NCBI RefSeq assembly: GCF_040081985.1
Contig: NZ_JBEBMH010000011.1
Location: forward strand, 122,967 to 186,966
Reading direction: 5' to 3'
Source of the DNA: Kumtagia yinganensis
Lineage (GTDB): Bacteria > Pseudomonadota > Alphaproteobacteria > Rhizobiales > Rhizobiaceae
Length of the DNA: 64,000 bases
The notes beneath the pieces are model-generated. The model saw nothing but the letters and a program-made list of their open reading frames with translations, did no database searches and was not told where the DNA came from. Of the stretch, positions 44,403 through 53,153 are shown piece by piece (positions within the stretch are counted from its first letter, which is position 1; the number at the start of each line of letters is the position of its first letter). Position numbers and translations under genes: made by a program.

Positions 44403-45176
44403 ATGACGTTTTTCAAAGCCGGCCTGGCCATCGCGGCCGCGCTCTCCCTCGCCTCGACAACCATCCCGGCACGTGCCGAGCCGCTCAAGAACATCGTGCT
44501 GGTCCATGGCGCCTGGGTCGACGCCTCGGGCTGGAAGCCGGTCTATGAGATTCTCGTCAGAGAGGGCTTTCATGTTAGCATAGTGCAGGAGCCCGAAACT
44601 TCGTTTCAGGATGACGTTGCGGCCGCCAAGCGCGTCCTCGACATGCAGGACGGCCCCACGCTTCTCGTCGGCCATAGCTATGGCGGCTCGATCATCACCG
44701 AGGCCGGGGTTCATCCGAACGTCGCCGGCCTCGTCTATGTGGCCGCGCACGCCCCCGATGTCGGCGAAGACGAGGGTGCGCTGGGCAAGAAGACGCCGAG
44801 CGTGCTCACAAAAACAGAAGGGGCCATCGAGAAAACGCCGGACGGATACACCTATCTCGACCCTGCGGAATTTCCGAAACTCTTCGCGCCTGATCTGCCG
44901 CGAGACCGGGCGGAGTTCGTGGCGCGCTCCCAGGTTCTGGCGGCGGCGAGCGTCTTCACCACACCGCTGACCGCGGCGGCGTGGAAGACGAAGCCGAGCT
45001 GGGGAATCGTCGCCGGGAACGACCAGATCATCAATCCCGATCTCGAACGCTGGTACTACGCCCGGGCGAAGAGCCACACCACCGAGATAAAAGGCGCCAG
45101 CCACTCGGTTTATGAATCCCACCCGAAGGAAGTGGCGGCCGTGATCGCCGAAGCCGCACGGAAACTTCAGCATTAG
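44403..45176 (+). CDS. Exported alpha/beta hydrolase (EstC-like esterase)
   Basis: The 257-residue protein has a Sec signal with cleavage at ARA-EP (about residue 25), then the LVHGAWVD oxyanion strand, the nucleophile elbow GHSYGG (Ser97) and a late GASHSVY containing the catalytic His. Such proteins are called salicylate-esterase or EstC-like; the substrate is uncertain. Clear ribosome site AAGGAG. It converges on the large regulator gene with about 50 nt between. Confidence 0.88.
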   Translation: MTFFKAGLAIAAALSLASTTIPARAEPLKNIVLVHGAWVDASGWKPVYEILVREGFHVSIVQEPETSFQDDVAAAKRVLDMQDGPTLLVGHSYGGSIITEAGVHPNVAGLVYVAAHAPDVGEDEGALGKKTPSVLTKTEGAIEKTPDGYTYLDPAEFPKLFAPDLPRDRAEFVARSQVLAAASVFTTPLTAAAWKTKPSWGIVAGNDQIINPDLERWYYARAKSHTTEIKGASHSVYESHPKEVAAVIAEAARKLQH

Positions 45177-45183
45177 CCGCCGA

Positions 45184-45201
45184 GCCGGCATTCTGGCCGG
45201 C
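45184..45201. terminator. Weak hairpin between convergent genes
   Basis: GCCGGC repeated around a 6-nt loop lies in the 53-nt gap between the exported hydrolase and the regulator, both of which end here. No T-run is present. Confidence 0.3.
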
Positions 45202-45229
45202 GCCCAGAAACGCGAGAGCGTCGTGCAAC

Positions 45230-48142
45230 CTAATCCAATTGGCCGAGCAATGACTTGGCCCGTTGCACCCGCGAGGCGGAAAAACCCTCCGTCAAGCGGC
45301 CGTATATTGGTGCAAGGATCGCAAGCGCCTCATGTTCTCTGCCATGCCCCACGAGGAACTCTGCCAGCCCTGTCGCTGCCGAAAGCTCCCAAAAAAGCGC
45401 CTGTTGCTCCGCTGCCTGATTCATCGATCGGCGATATAAACTTTCAACCGTGCCCAGGTCGCTAGCGCCGTTTCGTTCCAGCAACTCGGCTTTGGTCCTC
45501 AACATTTCGGGCACATACCAGCGGTAATCGGTCTCATACGCAAACCGTAGCGCTTCATCGATCTCATATAGACTCTCTTCGATCCGCCCCACCGCTCCAA
45601 GGACGGCCGCGAGTTCGGTGCGAAAAAAGGGGAAAAACAGCAGATACTTAGCTTCCTTCATCTCGGCGAGACCGGAACGAAGCGGATCCACTCCGGCCAC
45701 AGGCGAGGGAGTTCGGGCCAAAAGGCTGCCCTTTATGCAGGTTCCCGCGGCATAAAAGGGACGTAATGAATGTTTGTACGCCGTGGCGACAAGCTCCTCG
45801 CCGTAGTCACCGGCCTGGCCCCATTCCCCGAGACTCAGGGAAACAAAGCCGGCCGCCCAAGCCAGAGCGACGCAAAGCAGGGTTGGCTGGTGCGTGCCGC
45901 GCGCTTCGTCGATAGCATCGTGCGATTCGCGGGATGCGGCCTCCAGAAATCCTTGTGAGAGCAAAGTAACCGTGCGGTGAGCGAGAGACGAAGAGCGCGG
46001 GTCGCCTCCAAGCCTGATCATGTCGCGGCGCCGGCTCGCCACGGAATAGTGATCGATCGCCCATCGCAAGCGCTCACTGGCTTGTCCGTGATCGGCCAGA
46101 TAGGTCTGAGGTACGCCGCGCAGCCAGGCGGCGGTCGCCCTGGATTGAAGATCACCGCCCTTTACGGCTTCCTCATAGTCGCGGGCAAAGGCCAATGCGT
46201 CCTTGAGAGCCATCGAACGGGCGGAAAACAGCCAAAGACCACAGGTCGCGCGTTGTTGATATTCTGAATCCTCGAGACGCCGCGCCAATTCGAGGGTGCG
46301 CATAAGCACCTCGCGGGCGCGGGGGCTCATTCCCTGAGTGTAGATGAGAGCGATGCCCAGACTGCATCGCAGGATCATTTCGCTGCGCGTCCCGACCGCT
46401 CCTGTTTGCGCCAGTGCTTTTTCAGCCCAGTCGCAGCACTCCGTGGCGAGCGACGACGCGATCCAGAAATCACTTGCCGTGGCGGCAAGATCGACGCCCA
46501 AAGCTTTGTCGCCGACGGAAGACAACGTCCAGTTCAGCGCAGAGCGAAGAGTGTCGACTTCCCGGTTATAGCGTCCGAGATCGTCGATTGCTCCCTGAAG
46601 GCCATCTTCTTTTGAGAAAGGAGCAAACAGCGCCAGACAGAACTCCGCGAGCCGCCTCAGGGCCTGCCCGTGCTCGCCGCTGTCGGCCAGTTTCTCATGG
46701 GAATACACCCGAACCGTCTCGAGCAGGCGCCAGCGGGGCATGCTCTCAGATCCGTCCAATGTTGCCAGAGATTTGGAGACCAGATTCGATATGCCGAGAG
46801 CGACCAGCGATTCCGTTTCGGACATTACGGCCGTCGCTGCTTCGAGCGTGAACCCTGCCGGGAAGATGGCGAGATGCCGAAGGAGCCGCCGTTCCGCCTC
46901 GGGCAGCAGTTCGTAGCTCCAGTCCAAAGTCGCGCGCAATGTCTGGTGCCGTGGCAGCGCCGTGCGGCGACCGCCGGTGAGCAGCGCGAAACGGTCGTCG
47001 AGACGCCCCGCGACTTGCTGGATGCCGAGTGTCGCCGCCCTGGCGGCCGCGAACTCGATCGCCAGTGGAATGCCGTCGAGTTGGCGGCAAATGGCGGCGA
47101 TCGCCGGGACATTGTCGCCCTCCGGCCGGAAATCTGACCGCAAGGAGCGCGTCCGCGTGACGAAAAGCAACACTGCGCTGTGTTGCAGAAGGTCGTCATG
47201 CTCCTCAAGCTCCTCGGCCGGGGTCTCCAGAGGCGGCACGCGATAGGCGAACTCGCCCTCGATGCGAAGCAACTCCCTGCTTGTTGCAAGCACCGATACA
47301 TTCGGGCACTGGCTGACGAGGACCTCCGCCATCGTGGCTGCGGCGTCGATGACATGCTCGCAATTGTCGAGGACCAACAGTATTTTTCTGCCGCCGACCG
47401 CCCGGGCCACCGCCTGCGGCGATACCTTCTCGCCATGCAGTTGCAGATTGAGGACCTGGGCGATCGTCGAAGGCACAAGATCGGGATCCGCGAGGGAAAC
47501 CAGCTCCGCCAATAGCACGTCGCTTGCCAGAATTGGGAACAGCCTGCGCGCCACCTCGGCCGCCAGCACGGTCTTGCCGATGCCGCCCGGCCCCGTCAGC
47601 GTCACCACGCGATAGGCGGAAACGAGGTCGCGCAACTGCTGGACCGCCGTTTCCCGCCCCACGAGAGCCGATGCAGCCACCGGAACGTTGGTCAGGAATG
47701 GATGCACCTCGTAACGCACCAGGCCCTGCATGTCCGGCGGCGTTGGCGAGCTTTCCTGCCGGGTGGTCCAGCGTCCCAGGAGGCGATAGCCACGGCCGGA
47801 AACGGTCTTCAGCAGGCCGCGATCCTCGCCCAGGGCCTTACGGATCGCGGCGATATGGACCTGGACGGTATTGTCCTCCACAACGAGGCCGGGCCACACC
47901 CGCCTCATCACATCGTCCTTGGTCACCAGTTCCCCGCCGGATTCAACGAGCGTCTCGATAATCTCGAAGGCGCGGCTGCCAATCGGGACTGCCACGCCAT
48001 GGGCACGCAACTCTCGCTTCGCGAGATCGACTTCCCATCCACGGGATTCAAACACGCGTGCTTCGATCTGCCCCAATGCGATGCCGATCTCGCTGTTGAG
48101 AATTGTGACTTCCCAGTTAAGCACCAGCCTGTCCGCGAGCAC
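45230..48142 (-). CDS. Winged-helix regulator with P-loop NTPase and TPR-like region
   Basis: The 970-residue protein resembles large STAND-type activators. An OmpR/PhoB-type winged helix (residues ~30-125) has VPIGSRAFEIIETLV and VSGRGYRLLG. An NB-ARC-like ATPase follows with Walker A GPGGIGKT (184-191), LLVLDNCEH (Walker B) and LLRHLAIFPAGF. The C-terminal 450 residues are helical and repeat-like, probably ligand sensing. The GTG at 48142 is the likely start. It is divergent from the epoxide-hydrolase gene, so it is the obvious candidate activator of the seven-enzyme set. Effector unknown. Confidence 0.88.
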   Translation of the reverse strand: MLADRLVLNWEVTILNSEIGIALGQIEARVFESRGWEVDLAKRELRAHGVAVPIGSRAFEIIETLVESGGELVTKDDVMRRVWPGLVVEDNTVQVHIAAIRKALGEDRGLLKTVSGRGYRLLGRWTTRQESSPTPPDMQGLVRYEVHPFLTNVPVAASALVGRETAVQQLRDLVSAYRVVTLTGPGGIGKTVLAAEVARRLFPILASDVLLAELVSLADPDLVPSTIAQVLNLQLHGEKVSPQAVARAVGGRKILLVLDNCEHVIDAAATMAEVLVSQCPNVSVLATSRELLRIEGEFAYRVPPLETPAEELEEHDDLLQHSAVLLFVTRTRSLRSDFRPEGDNVPAIAAICRQLDGIPLAIEFAAARAATLGIQQVAGRLDDRFALLTGGRRTALPRHQTLRATLDWSYELLPEAERRLLRHLAIFPAGFTLEAATAVMSETESLVALGISNLVSKSLATLDGSESMPRWRLLETVRVYSHEKLADSGEHGQALRRLAEFCLALFAPFSKEDGLQGAIDDLGRYNREVDTLRSALNWTLSSVGDKALGVDLAATASDFWIASSLATECCDWAEKALAQTGAVGTRSEMILRCSLGIALIYTQGMSPRAREVLMRTLELARRLEDSEYQQRATCGLWLFSARSMALKDALAFARDYEEAVKGGDLQSRATAAWLRGVPQTYLADHGQASERLRWAIDHYSVASRRRDMIRLGGDPRSSSLAHRTVTLLSQGFLEAASRESHDAIDEARGTHQPTLLCVALAWAAGFVSLSLGEWGQAGDYGEELVATAYKHSLRPFYAAGTCIKGSLLARTPSPVAGVDPLRSGLAEMKEAKYLLFFPFFRTELAAVLGAVGRIEESLYEIDEALRFAYETDYRWYVPEMLRTKAELLERNGASDLGTVESLYRRSMNQAAEQQALFWELSAATGLAEFLVGHGREHEALAILAPIYGRLTEGFSASRVQRAKSLLGQLD

Positions 48143-48351
48143 AATGGCCGATTGTCTTTGTCAGGGCATATCGAGAGGCATCTGCGCGTCGCCGCCAGAT
48201 CGCTTCAGAATATTTCAGATTTCCTCACGGAGCTTAATTCGACCCCGGACCGCATCGCGCCTAGGTTTTTCCCGTCGGGCAGAAGTCGCCCGCAGCCATC
48301 GAAAACCAGACGGAACCGCCAATGACGGCCGGTTCGGCACAGGAGGACGAC

Positions 48352-49650
48352 ATGTCTGCACTCTCCCTTTCCACAACGCGGCGCGAACTGCTCCTCACCG
48401 GCGCCGCCGCAGCGGCTATCAGCCTCGTTCCCGGCGCACTCCGGGCGGCCGCGGTCCCATCGATCCGTCCCTTCAGCGTCAGTTTCCCGCAGGAGCAACT
48501 CGACGATTTGCGTCGGCGCGTGGCGGCGACCCGCTGGCCGGACAACGAAACCGTCACAGACAGCTCGCAAGGCGTGCAGACCGCGACGGCGCAAAAACTC
48601 GCCAAGCATTGGGCAACCGACTACGACTGGCGAAAAATGGAAGCGCGGCTCAACGCCCTGCCGCAGTTCATCACCGAGATCGACGGACTGGACATCCACT
48701 TCATCCACGTCCGCTCGCAGCATGAGAATGCCCTGCCGATCATCGTGACGCATGGCTGGCCCGGCTCCATCATCGAGCAGATGAAAATCATCGAGCCTCT
48801 GACCAACCCGACCGCGGATGGCGGCAGTGAGGCGGACGCTTTTCACGTGGTGATCCCGTCGCTGCCAGGCTACGGTTTTTCCGGCAAGCCCTCGGCGCCG
48901 GGATGGACCCCCGTCCGCATCGCCAAGGCATGGGCGGCACTGATGCAACGCCTCGGCTATACGAAATATGTCGCGCAGGGCGGCGACTGGGGCAATGCCG
49001 TATCCGAACAGATGGCCTTGCAGGAGCCGCCCGGTCTGCTTGGCATCCACACCAACATGGCCGCCACGGTCCCGGCCGATATCTCCAAGGCGCTGGCAGC
49101 AGGTGGCCCGATGCCGGCCGGCCTCTCGGCGGACGAGAAGCGTGCCTATGAACAGCTCGACGATTTCTACAAGAACGGGCTGGGCTACGCGATCGAGATG
49201 AACAACCGGCCGCAAACACTGTACGGCATCGTGGACTCGCCGGTCGGCCTAGCCGCCTGGATGCTCGACCACGACATCCGCAGCTACCAGATGATCGCCC
49301 GCGTGTTCGACGGGCAGCCGGAGGGGCTGAGCATGGACGACGTTATCAACAACGTCACGCTGTACTGGCTGACCAATACCGCGATCTCCTCGGCGCGGCT
49401 CTACTGGGACAACGCGCATTTCCCGTCGGGCGGCTTCTTCGATCCGCGCGGAATCAAGATCCCGGTCGCGGTCAGCGCATTCCCGGATGAGATCTATCAG
49501 GCCCCGCAGAGCTGGGCGGAAAAGGCCTATCCGAAGCTGATCCACTACAACAGGCCCGCCAAGGGCGGCCACTTCGCCGCCTGGGAGCAGCCGACGCTCT
49601 TCTCCGAGGAGCTGCGGGCCGCCTTCCGGCCGCTGCGCCAGCAAATCTAG
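48352..49650 (+). CDS. Epoxide hydrolase (EHN domain) with Tat-like signal
   Basis: The 432-residue protein opens an epoxide ring by an Asp nucleophile. It has an N-terminal Tat-like signal (TTRRELLLTGAAAAA), the EHN domain (PFSVSFPQEQLDDLRRRV), oxyanion HGWPGS, and the nucleophile elbow QGGDWGN (Asp near 213). The late KGGHFAAWEQP holds the catalytic His. The start is fixed by AGGAGG eight nt before ATG 48352. It is the first gene of the rightward cluster. The signal implies periplasmic action, which is unusual beside cytoplasmic-looking partners. Confidence 0.9.
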   Translation: MSALSLSTTRRELLLTGAAAAAISLVPGALRAAAVPSIRPFSVSFPQEQLDDLRRRVAATRWPDNETVTDSSQGVQTATAQKLAKHWATDYDWRKMEARLNALPQFITEIDGLDIHFIHVRSQHENALPIIVTHGWPGSIIEQMKIIEPLTNPTADGGSEADAFHVVIPSLPGYGFSGKPSAPGWTPVRIAKAWAALMQRLGYTKYVAQGGDWGNAVSEQMALQEPPGLLGIHTNMAATVPADISKALAAGGPMPAGLSADEKRAYEQLDDFYKNGLGYAIEMNNRPQTLYGIVDSPVGLAAWMLDHDIRSYQMIARVFDGQPEGLSMDDVINNVTLYWLTNTAISSARLYWDNAHFPSGGFFDPRGIKIPVAVSAFPDEIYQAPQSWAEKAYPKLIHYNRPAKGGHFAAWEQPTLFSEELRAAFRPLRQQI

Positions 49651-49760
49651 CCAATCACCGGCGGCTTGCAGTCCTGACGATCTGAAACAGCGGGCCGCAT
49701 CGTTCGGCCGGCCCGCGCGAGCAAACGCGCCCATGGCGCATTCCGGTGAGGAGAACGATC

Positions 49761-50681
49761 ATGAACTACGAAGCAGCAAGTCTGGCGGCCGAGACCACAG
49801 GAAGCCCGCTCCCGCCCGAAAACGCACCCCGCGTCGCGTCTCGGCCGGCATCGTCGGCAAGGCAGATTCGCGTTGAACGCCACACCCCGGCCTATTGGCG
49901 AGTCACCTTCGACAACCCGCCCTTCAACATCTTCGGGCCGGAAACCATACCGCAGCTCAACGCGGTGGTCACCGCGATCGAAAACGATCCGGAGCTCAAG
50001 GTCGTCGTCTTCGACAGCGCGATCCCCGGCTTTTTCCTTACACACTACAATTTCACGCCACCCCTGTCGGAATCCACGAGCCTGCCTTCCGGCCCCACCG
50101 GGCTGCATCCGCTTCCCGACATGCTGGTCCGGCTGTCCCGTGCTCCGGTCGTGTCGATCGCGATGATCCGGGGAAGGGCGACGGGCGTCGGCAGCGAACT
50201 CGCACTGGCAAGCGACATGCGGTTCGCCAGCCGGGAAAACGCGATCCTCTCCCAATGGGAAGTCGGCGCCGCACTCGTGCCGGGCGGTGGGCCGATGGCC
50301 CGCTTGCCGAGATTGATGGGCCGTGGCCGCGCTCTGGAGGTTCTGCTGGGCGCCGACGATATCGGCGGCGAGTTGGCCGAGAGATACGGTTACGTCAACC
50401 GTGCGCTTCCGGAAGATGAGCTCGACGCTTTCGTCGATGTTCTGGCCATGCGCATCGCAACATTCGACCGCCAGGCCATTTCGGACACCAAGCGGCTCGT
50501 CGATTTCGCGAGTTTGCCCTCGGACCCGGAGATCGCCATCGGCTGGGATGCATTCATCACGTCCGTCCAGCGGCCGGAGGCTCAGTCCAGGATCAAGCAG
50601 CTCATGGAATTGGGACTTCAGACCAGCGGCGAGATCGAGAGCCGGCTCGGCCACTACACGGAGACTCTTGGCCGGGGCTAG
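49761..50681 (+). CDS. Enoyl-CoA hydratase/isomerase-family protein
   Basis: The 306-residue crotonase-fold protein has VTFDNPPFNIF, oxyanion-type RGRATGVGSELALASD and WEVGAALVPGGGP, with both acid positions occupied. A long N-terminal extension (about 45 residues, Pro/Ala-rich) precedes the fold and is unusual. The ATG follows GAGGAGA. The reaction is uncertain, since this superfamily includes hydratases, isomerases, hydrolases and dehalogenases. Confidence 0.85.
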   Translation: MNYEAASLAAETTGSPLPPENAPRVASRPASSARQIRVERHTPAYWRVTFDNPPFNIFGPETIPQLNAVVTAIENDPELKVVVFDSAIPGFFLTHYNFTPPLSESTSLPSGPTGLHPLPDMLVRLSRAPVVSIAMIRGRATGVGSELALASDMRFASRENAILSQWEVGAALVPGGGPMARLPRLMGRGRALEVLLGADDIGGELAERYGYVNRALPEDELDAFVDVLAMRIATFDRQAISDTKRLVDFASLPSDPEIAIGWDAFITSVQRPEAQSRIKQLMELGLQTSGEIESRLGHYTETLGRG

Positions 50682-50761
50682 CACCGCTCCGGCTTCGTTC
50701 ACTTTAACAATCAAACTCGAACATCGCGCCGTTTGTGGCGCAGTCGAACAGGAGAAAGACA

Positions 50762-51568
50762 ATGTCCATTTCGCAAAAAGGCGTCGCGGTGGTGACCGGA
50801 GCGTCCTCGGGAATCGGGGCAATCTATGCCGACCGACTGGCGCGCCGCGGCTACGACCTCATCCTGGTGGCCCGCAATCACGGCAAACTTCAGGAGGTTG
50901 CCGACCGCATCGCCCGCGCCACGGGCCGCATTGTCCAGGCGGTCGCGGCCGATCTCAACGACAAGGCCGACGTGAAACGCATCGAGACGCTGCTGGCGAC
51001 CGATCCGAACATCACCATGCTGGTCAACAATGCCGGAGTCGGTGCGCTGGTGTCGCTGCTCGAATCGAACGTCGACGACATGGAGGCGATGATCGACCTT
51101 AACGTGACGGCGCTGATGCGGCTCACCTATGCCGTGGTTCCGGCATTCGTGGCGCGTGGCGGCGGCACGATCATCAACGTCTCCTCCGCCGTCGCCGTCG
51201 CGCCGGAAATCCTCAACGGCGTCTATGGCGGCACGAAAGCCTTCGTGCTGGCCTTCAGCCAGTCGCTCTACAAGGAGCTTGCCGACCGGAACATCCGCAT
51301 CCAGACTGTCCTTCCAGGCGCGACCGCGACCAATTTCTGGGATGCCGCCGGCGGCTCTGTCGGCCAGTTGCCGGTGAAGATGGTCATGCAGGGCGACGAT
51401 CTGGTCGACGCGGCGCTTGCCGGCTTCGACCAGGGAGAGTTCGTCACCATCCCGTCGTTGCCGGACGCAGCAGACTGGAATGCCTATGAAGCGGCCCGCC
51501 AAAAGCTCATCCCGAACATCTCGCTGAGCAAATCTCCGGCGCGATACCGGACGGCCGCCGCCGCCTGA
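50762..51568 (+). CDS. Short-chain dehydrogenase/reductase
   Basis: The 268-residue SDR has the dinucleotide motif TGASSGIG, NNAGVG, and the catalytic YGGTK (Tyr-x-x-x-Lys) with a preceding INVSSAVA serine. It should be a fully competent NAD(P)-dependent oxidoreductase, perhaps oxidising the diol or alcohol made by the epoxide hydrolase. ATG follows AGGAG. Confidence 0.92.
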   Translation: MSISQKGVAVVTGASSGIGAIYADRLARRGYDLILVARNHGKLQEVADRIARATGRIVQAVAADLNDKADVKRIETLLATDPNITMLVNNAGVGALVSLLESNVDDMEAMIDLNVTALMRLTYAVVPAFVARGGGTIINVSSAVAVAPEILNGVYGGTKAFVLAFSQSLYKELADRNIRIQTVLPGATATNFWDAAGGSVGQLPVKMVMQGDDLVDAALAGFDQGEFVTIPSLPDAADWNAYEAARQKLIPNISLSKSPARYRTAAAA

Positions 51569-51607
51569 CGAAGCATTATTATCAACCCAAAACCCTTGGA
51601 GGCAGCA

Positions 51608-52261
51608 ATGACTACAGACAATCCGCGCGTTGAAGCCACGGTCGGCCAGGGAGCGCGGCCGCAGGACATGAAGCTGGAAGTGACCGTCATTCCGGTTTCG
51701 GATGTCGACCGCGCCAAGCGCTTCTATGGCGGCCTGGGCTGGCGGCTGGATGCCGACTTCCCGGTCGGCGACAGCTTCCGGGTGGTTCAGTTCACGCCTC
51801 CCGGTTCGCCGGCCTCCGTTCACTTCGGCGTCGGCATCACCTCGGCTGCTCCCGGTTCGGCGAGCGGAAACTATCTGGTCGTTTCGGACATCGAGGCGGC
51901 GCGCACCGAGCTGGCAAGCCACGGCGCCGATGTCAGCGACGTGTTCCATCGCGCCGGTCCCGGACAGCCGGCGATCGGCGGTAGGGATCCGAAGGGCCGA
52001 AGCTACGTCTCCTTCGCCACGTTCAAGGATCCGGACGGCAATGGCTGGTTGCTCCAGGAAATCACCCAGCGCTTCCCCGGGCGTGTCGACGGCGATACGA
52101 GTTTTGCCTCGGTCCCTGACCTGGCAGCGGCGCTGCGCCGCGCGGCAGCCGCACATGGCGAGCACGAGAAGCGTGAGGGCGGCAAGCATGACGAGAACTG
52201 GCCGGATTGGTACGCGGCATTCATGGTCGCCGAACATGCCGGCAAGGAACTGCCGCTTTGA
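51608..52261 (+). CDS. VOC-family (glyoxalase/bleomycin-resistance-fold) protein
   Basis: The 217-residue protein has a VOC domain (residues ~20-160), with LEVTVIPVSDVDRAKRFY and FKDPDGNGWLLQEI, and a helical C-terminal extension that is His/Glu/Lys-rich. Members include dioxygenases, epimerases, glyoxalases and resistance proteins. It should bind a divalent metal. ATG follows GGAGG. A strong hairpin lies between it and the next gene. Confidence 0.88.
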   Translation: MTTDNPRVEATVGQGARPQDMKLEVTVIPVSDVDRAKRFYGGLGWRLDADFPVGDSFRVVQFTPPGSPASVHFGVGITSAAPGSASGNYLVVSDIEAARTELASHGADVSDVFHRAGPGQPAIGGRDPKGRSYVSFATFKDPDGNGWLLQEITQRFPGRVDGDTSFASVPDLAAALRRAAAAHGEHEKREGGKHDENWPDWYAAFMVAEHAGKELPL

Positions 52262-52270
52262 GACTTCCCG

Positions 52271-52296
52271 CGTGGCGGCGGTTTGCCGCCGCCACG
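52271..52296. terminator. Attenuator-like hairpin between VOC and atypical SDR genes
   Basis: CGTGGCGGCGG and CCGCCGCCACG pair perfectly (11 bp) around a TTTG loop. The stem length and loop are the same as in the hairpin at 38707-38732, in an unrelated operon. No T-run follows. Confidence 0.55.
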
Positions 52297-52355
52297 TCAT
52301 CCGGTGGCGCGGTGATCGAACCTGCTGGCAAACGATAGCTTGATCGGAGGGAGAG

Positions 52356-53099
52356 ATGAGCAGCGCGATACCCACTCGGCGCGACCCTGATTTGCTTGGC
52401 CAGACCGTTGTCGTCGTGGGCGGCAGCGCCGGGATCGGGCTGGAGACTGCCCGTCGAGCCCGCTCCGAGGGCGCCGCCGTCATCATCACCGGCCGCAATC
52501 GCGACCGCCTCGATCAGGCCACGCGTGAGGTCGAGGCGGATCGCACAGCCGTTTTCGACGCCAACGATTCCGCGGCCCTTGAGTCGTTCTTCCGGAACCT
52601 GCCGGGGCCGATCGACCACGTCATGGTCACCGCCGGCGCGCCCCGCTACCGCGCTCCCCTCGAAATTCCACCGGACGAGGCGCGGCAGGACCTCACGGAA
52701 CACCTTTTACTCGCCATCAACGTCGCACGCTGCGCGGCTGGCAAGGTCACCGGATCGCTGATATTCATGGGCGGCACCGGCGCGCGCCGCCCGAGGCCGG
52801 GCCTCGCAATCGCCTCGACGGTTACCGCCGCGCTTCCCGCCCTCATCGCCAACCTCGCGCTGGAACTGGCGCCAATTCGTGTCAACCTGATCGCCGCAGG
52901 CTTCGTCGACACTCCGCTGTCGGCGTCCTTGCTCGGCGAGAACCTTCACAAACGCCGCGACGAACTGCGCGCCACGCTGCCGATCCAGCGCGTGGTGACG
53001 CCGACCGATGTCGCCGCGCTCGCCGTCCACATCATGAGCAACACCGCGCTGACTGGCGCAACTTTTGACATCGACGGCGGTCAACAACTGGTCTCCTGA
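52356..53099 (+). CDS. SDR-fold protein lacking the catalytic Tyr-x-x-x-Lys
   Basis: The 247-residue protein has the SDR nucleotide motif VGGSAGIG (21-28) and the C-terminal FDIDGGQQLVS typical of classical SDRs. Aligned by eye at AALPALIANLALELAPIRVN, the Tyr and Lys positions are Ala153 and Thr157, and the serine strand reads LIFMGGTG. It may therefore bind a cofactor without classical catalysis, or use other residues. AGGGAGAG precedes the ATG. Not obviously a pseudogene: the frame is intact. Confidence 0.85.
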   Translation: MSSAIPTRRDPDLLGQTVVVVGGSAGIGLETARRARSEGAAVIITGRNRDRLDQATREVEADRTAVFDANDSAALESFFRNLPGPIDHVMVTAGAPRYRAPLEIPPDEARQDLTEHLLLAINVARCAAGKVTGSLIFMGGTGARRPRPGLAIASTVTAALPALIANLALELAPIRVNLIAAGFVDTPLSASLLGENLHKRRDELRATLPIQRVVTPTDVAALAVHIMSNTALTGATFDIDGGQQLVS

Positions 53100-53153
53100 A
53101 AATGGACAGGCGGCCAACCTCGCAAAACACGCTGCATACGAAGAGGCAGAACC

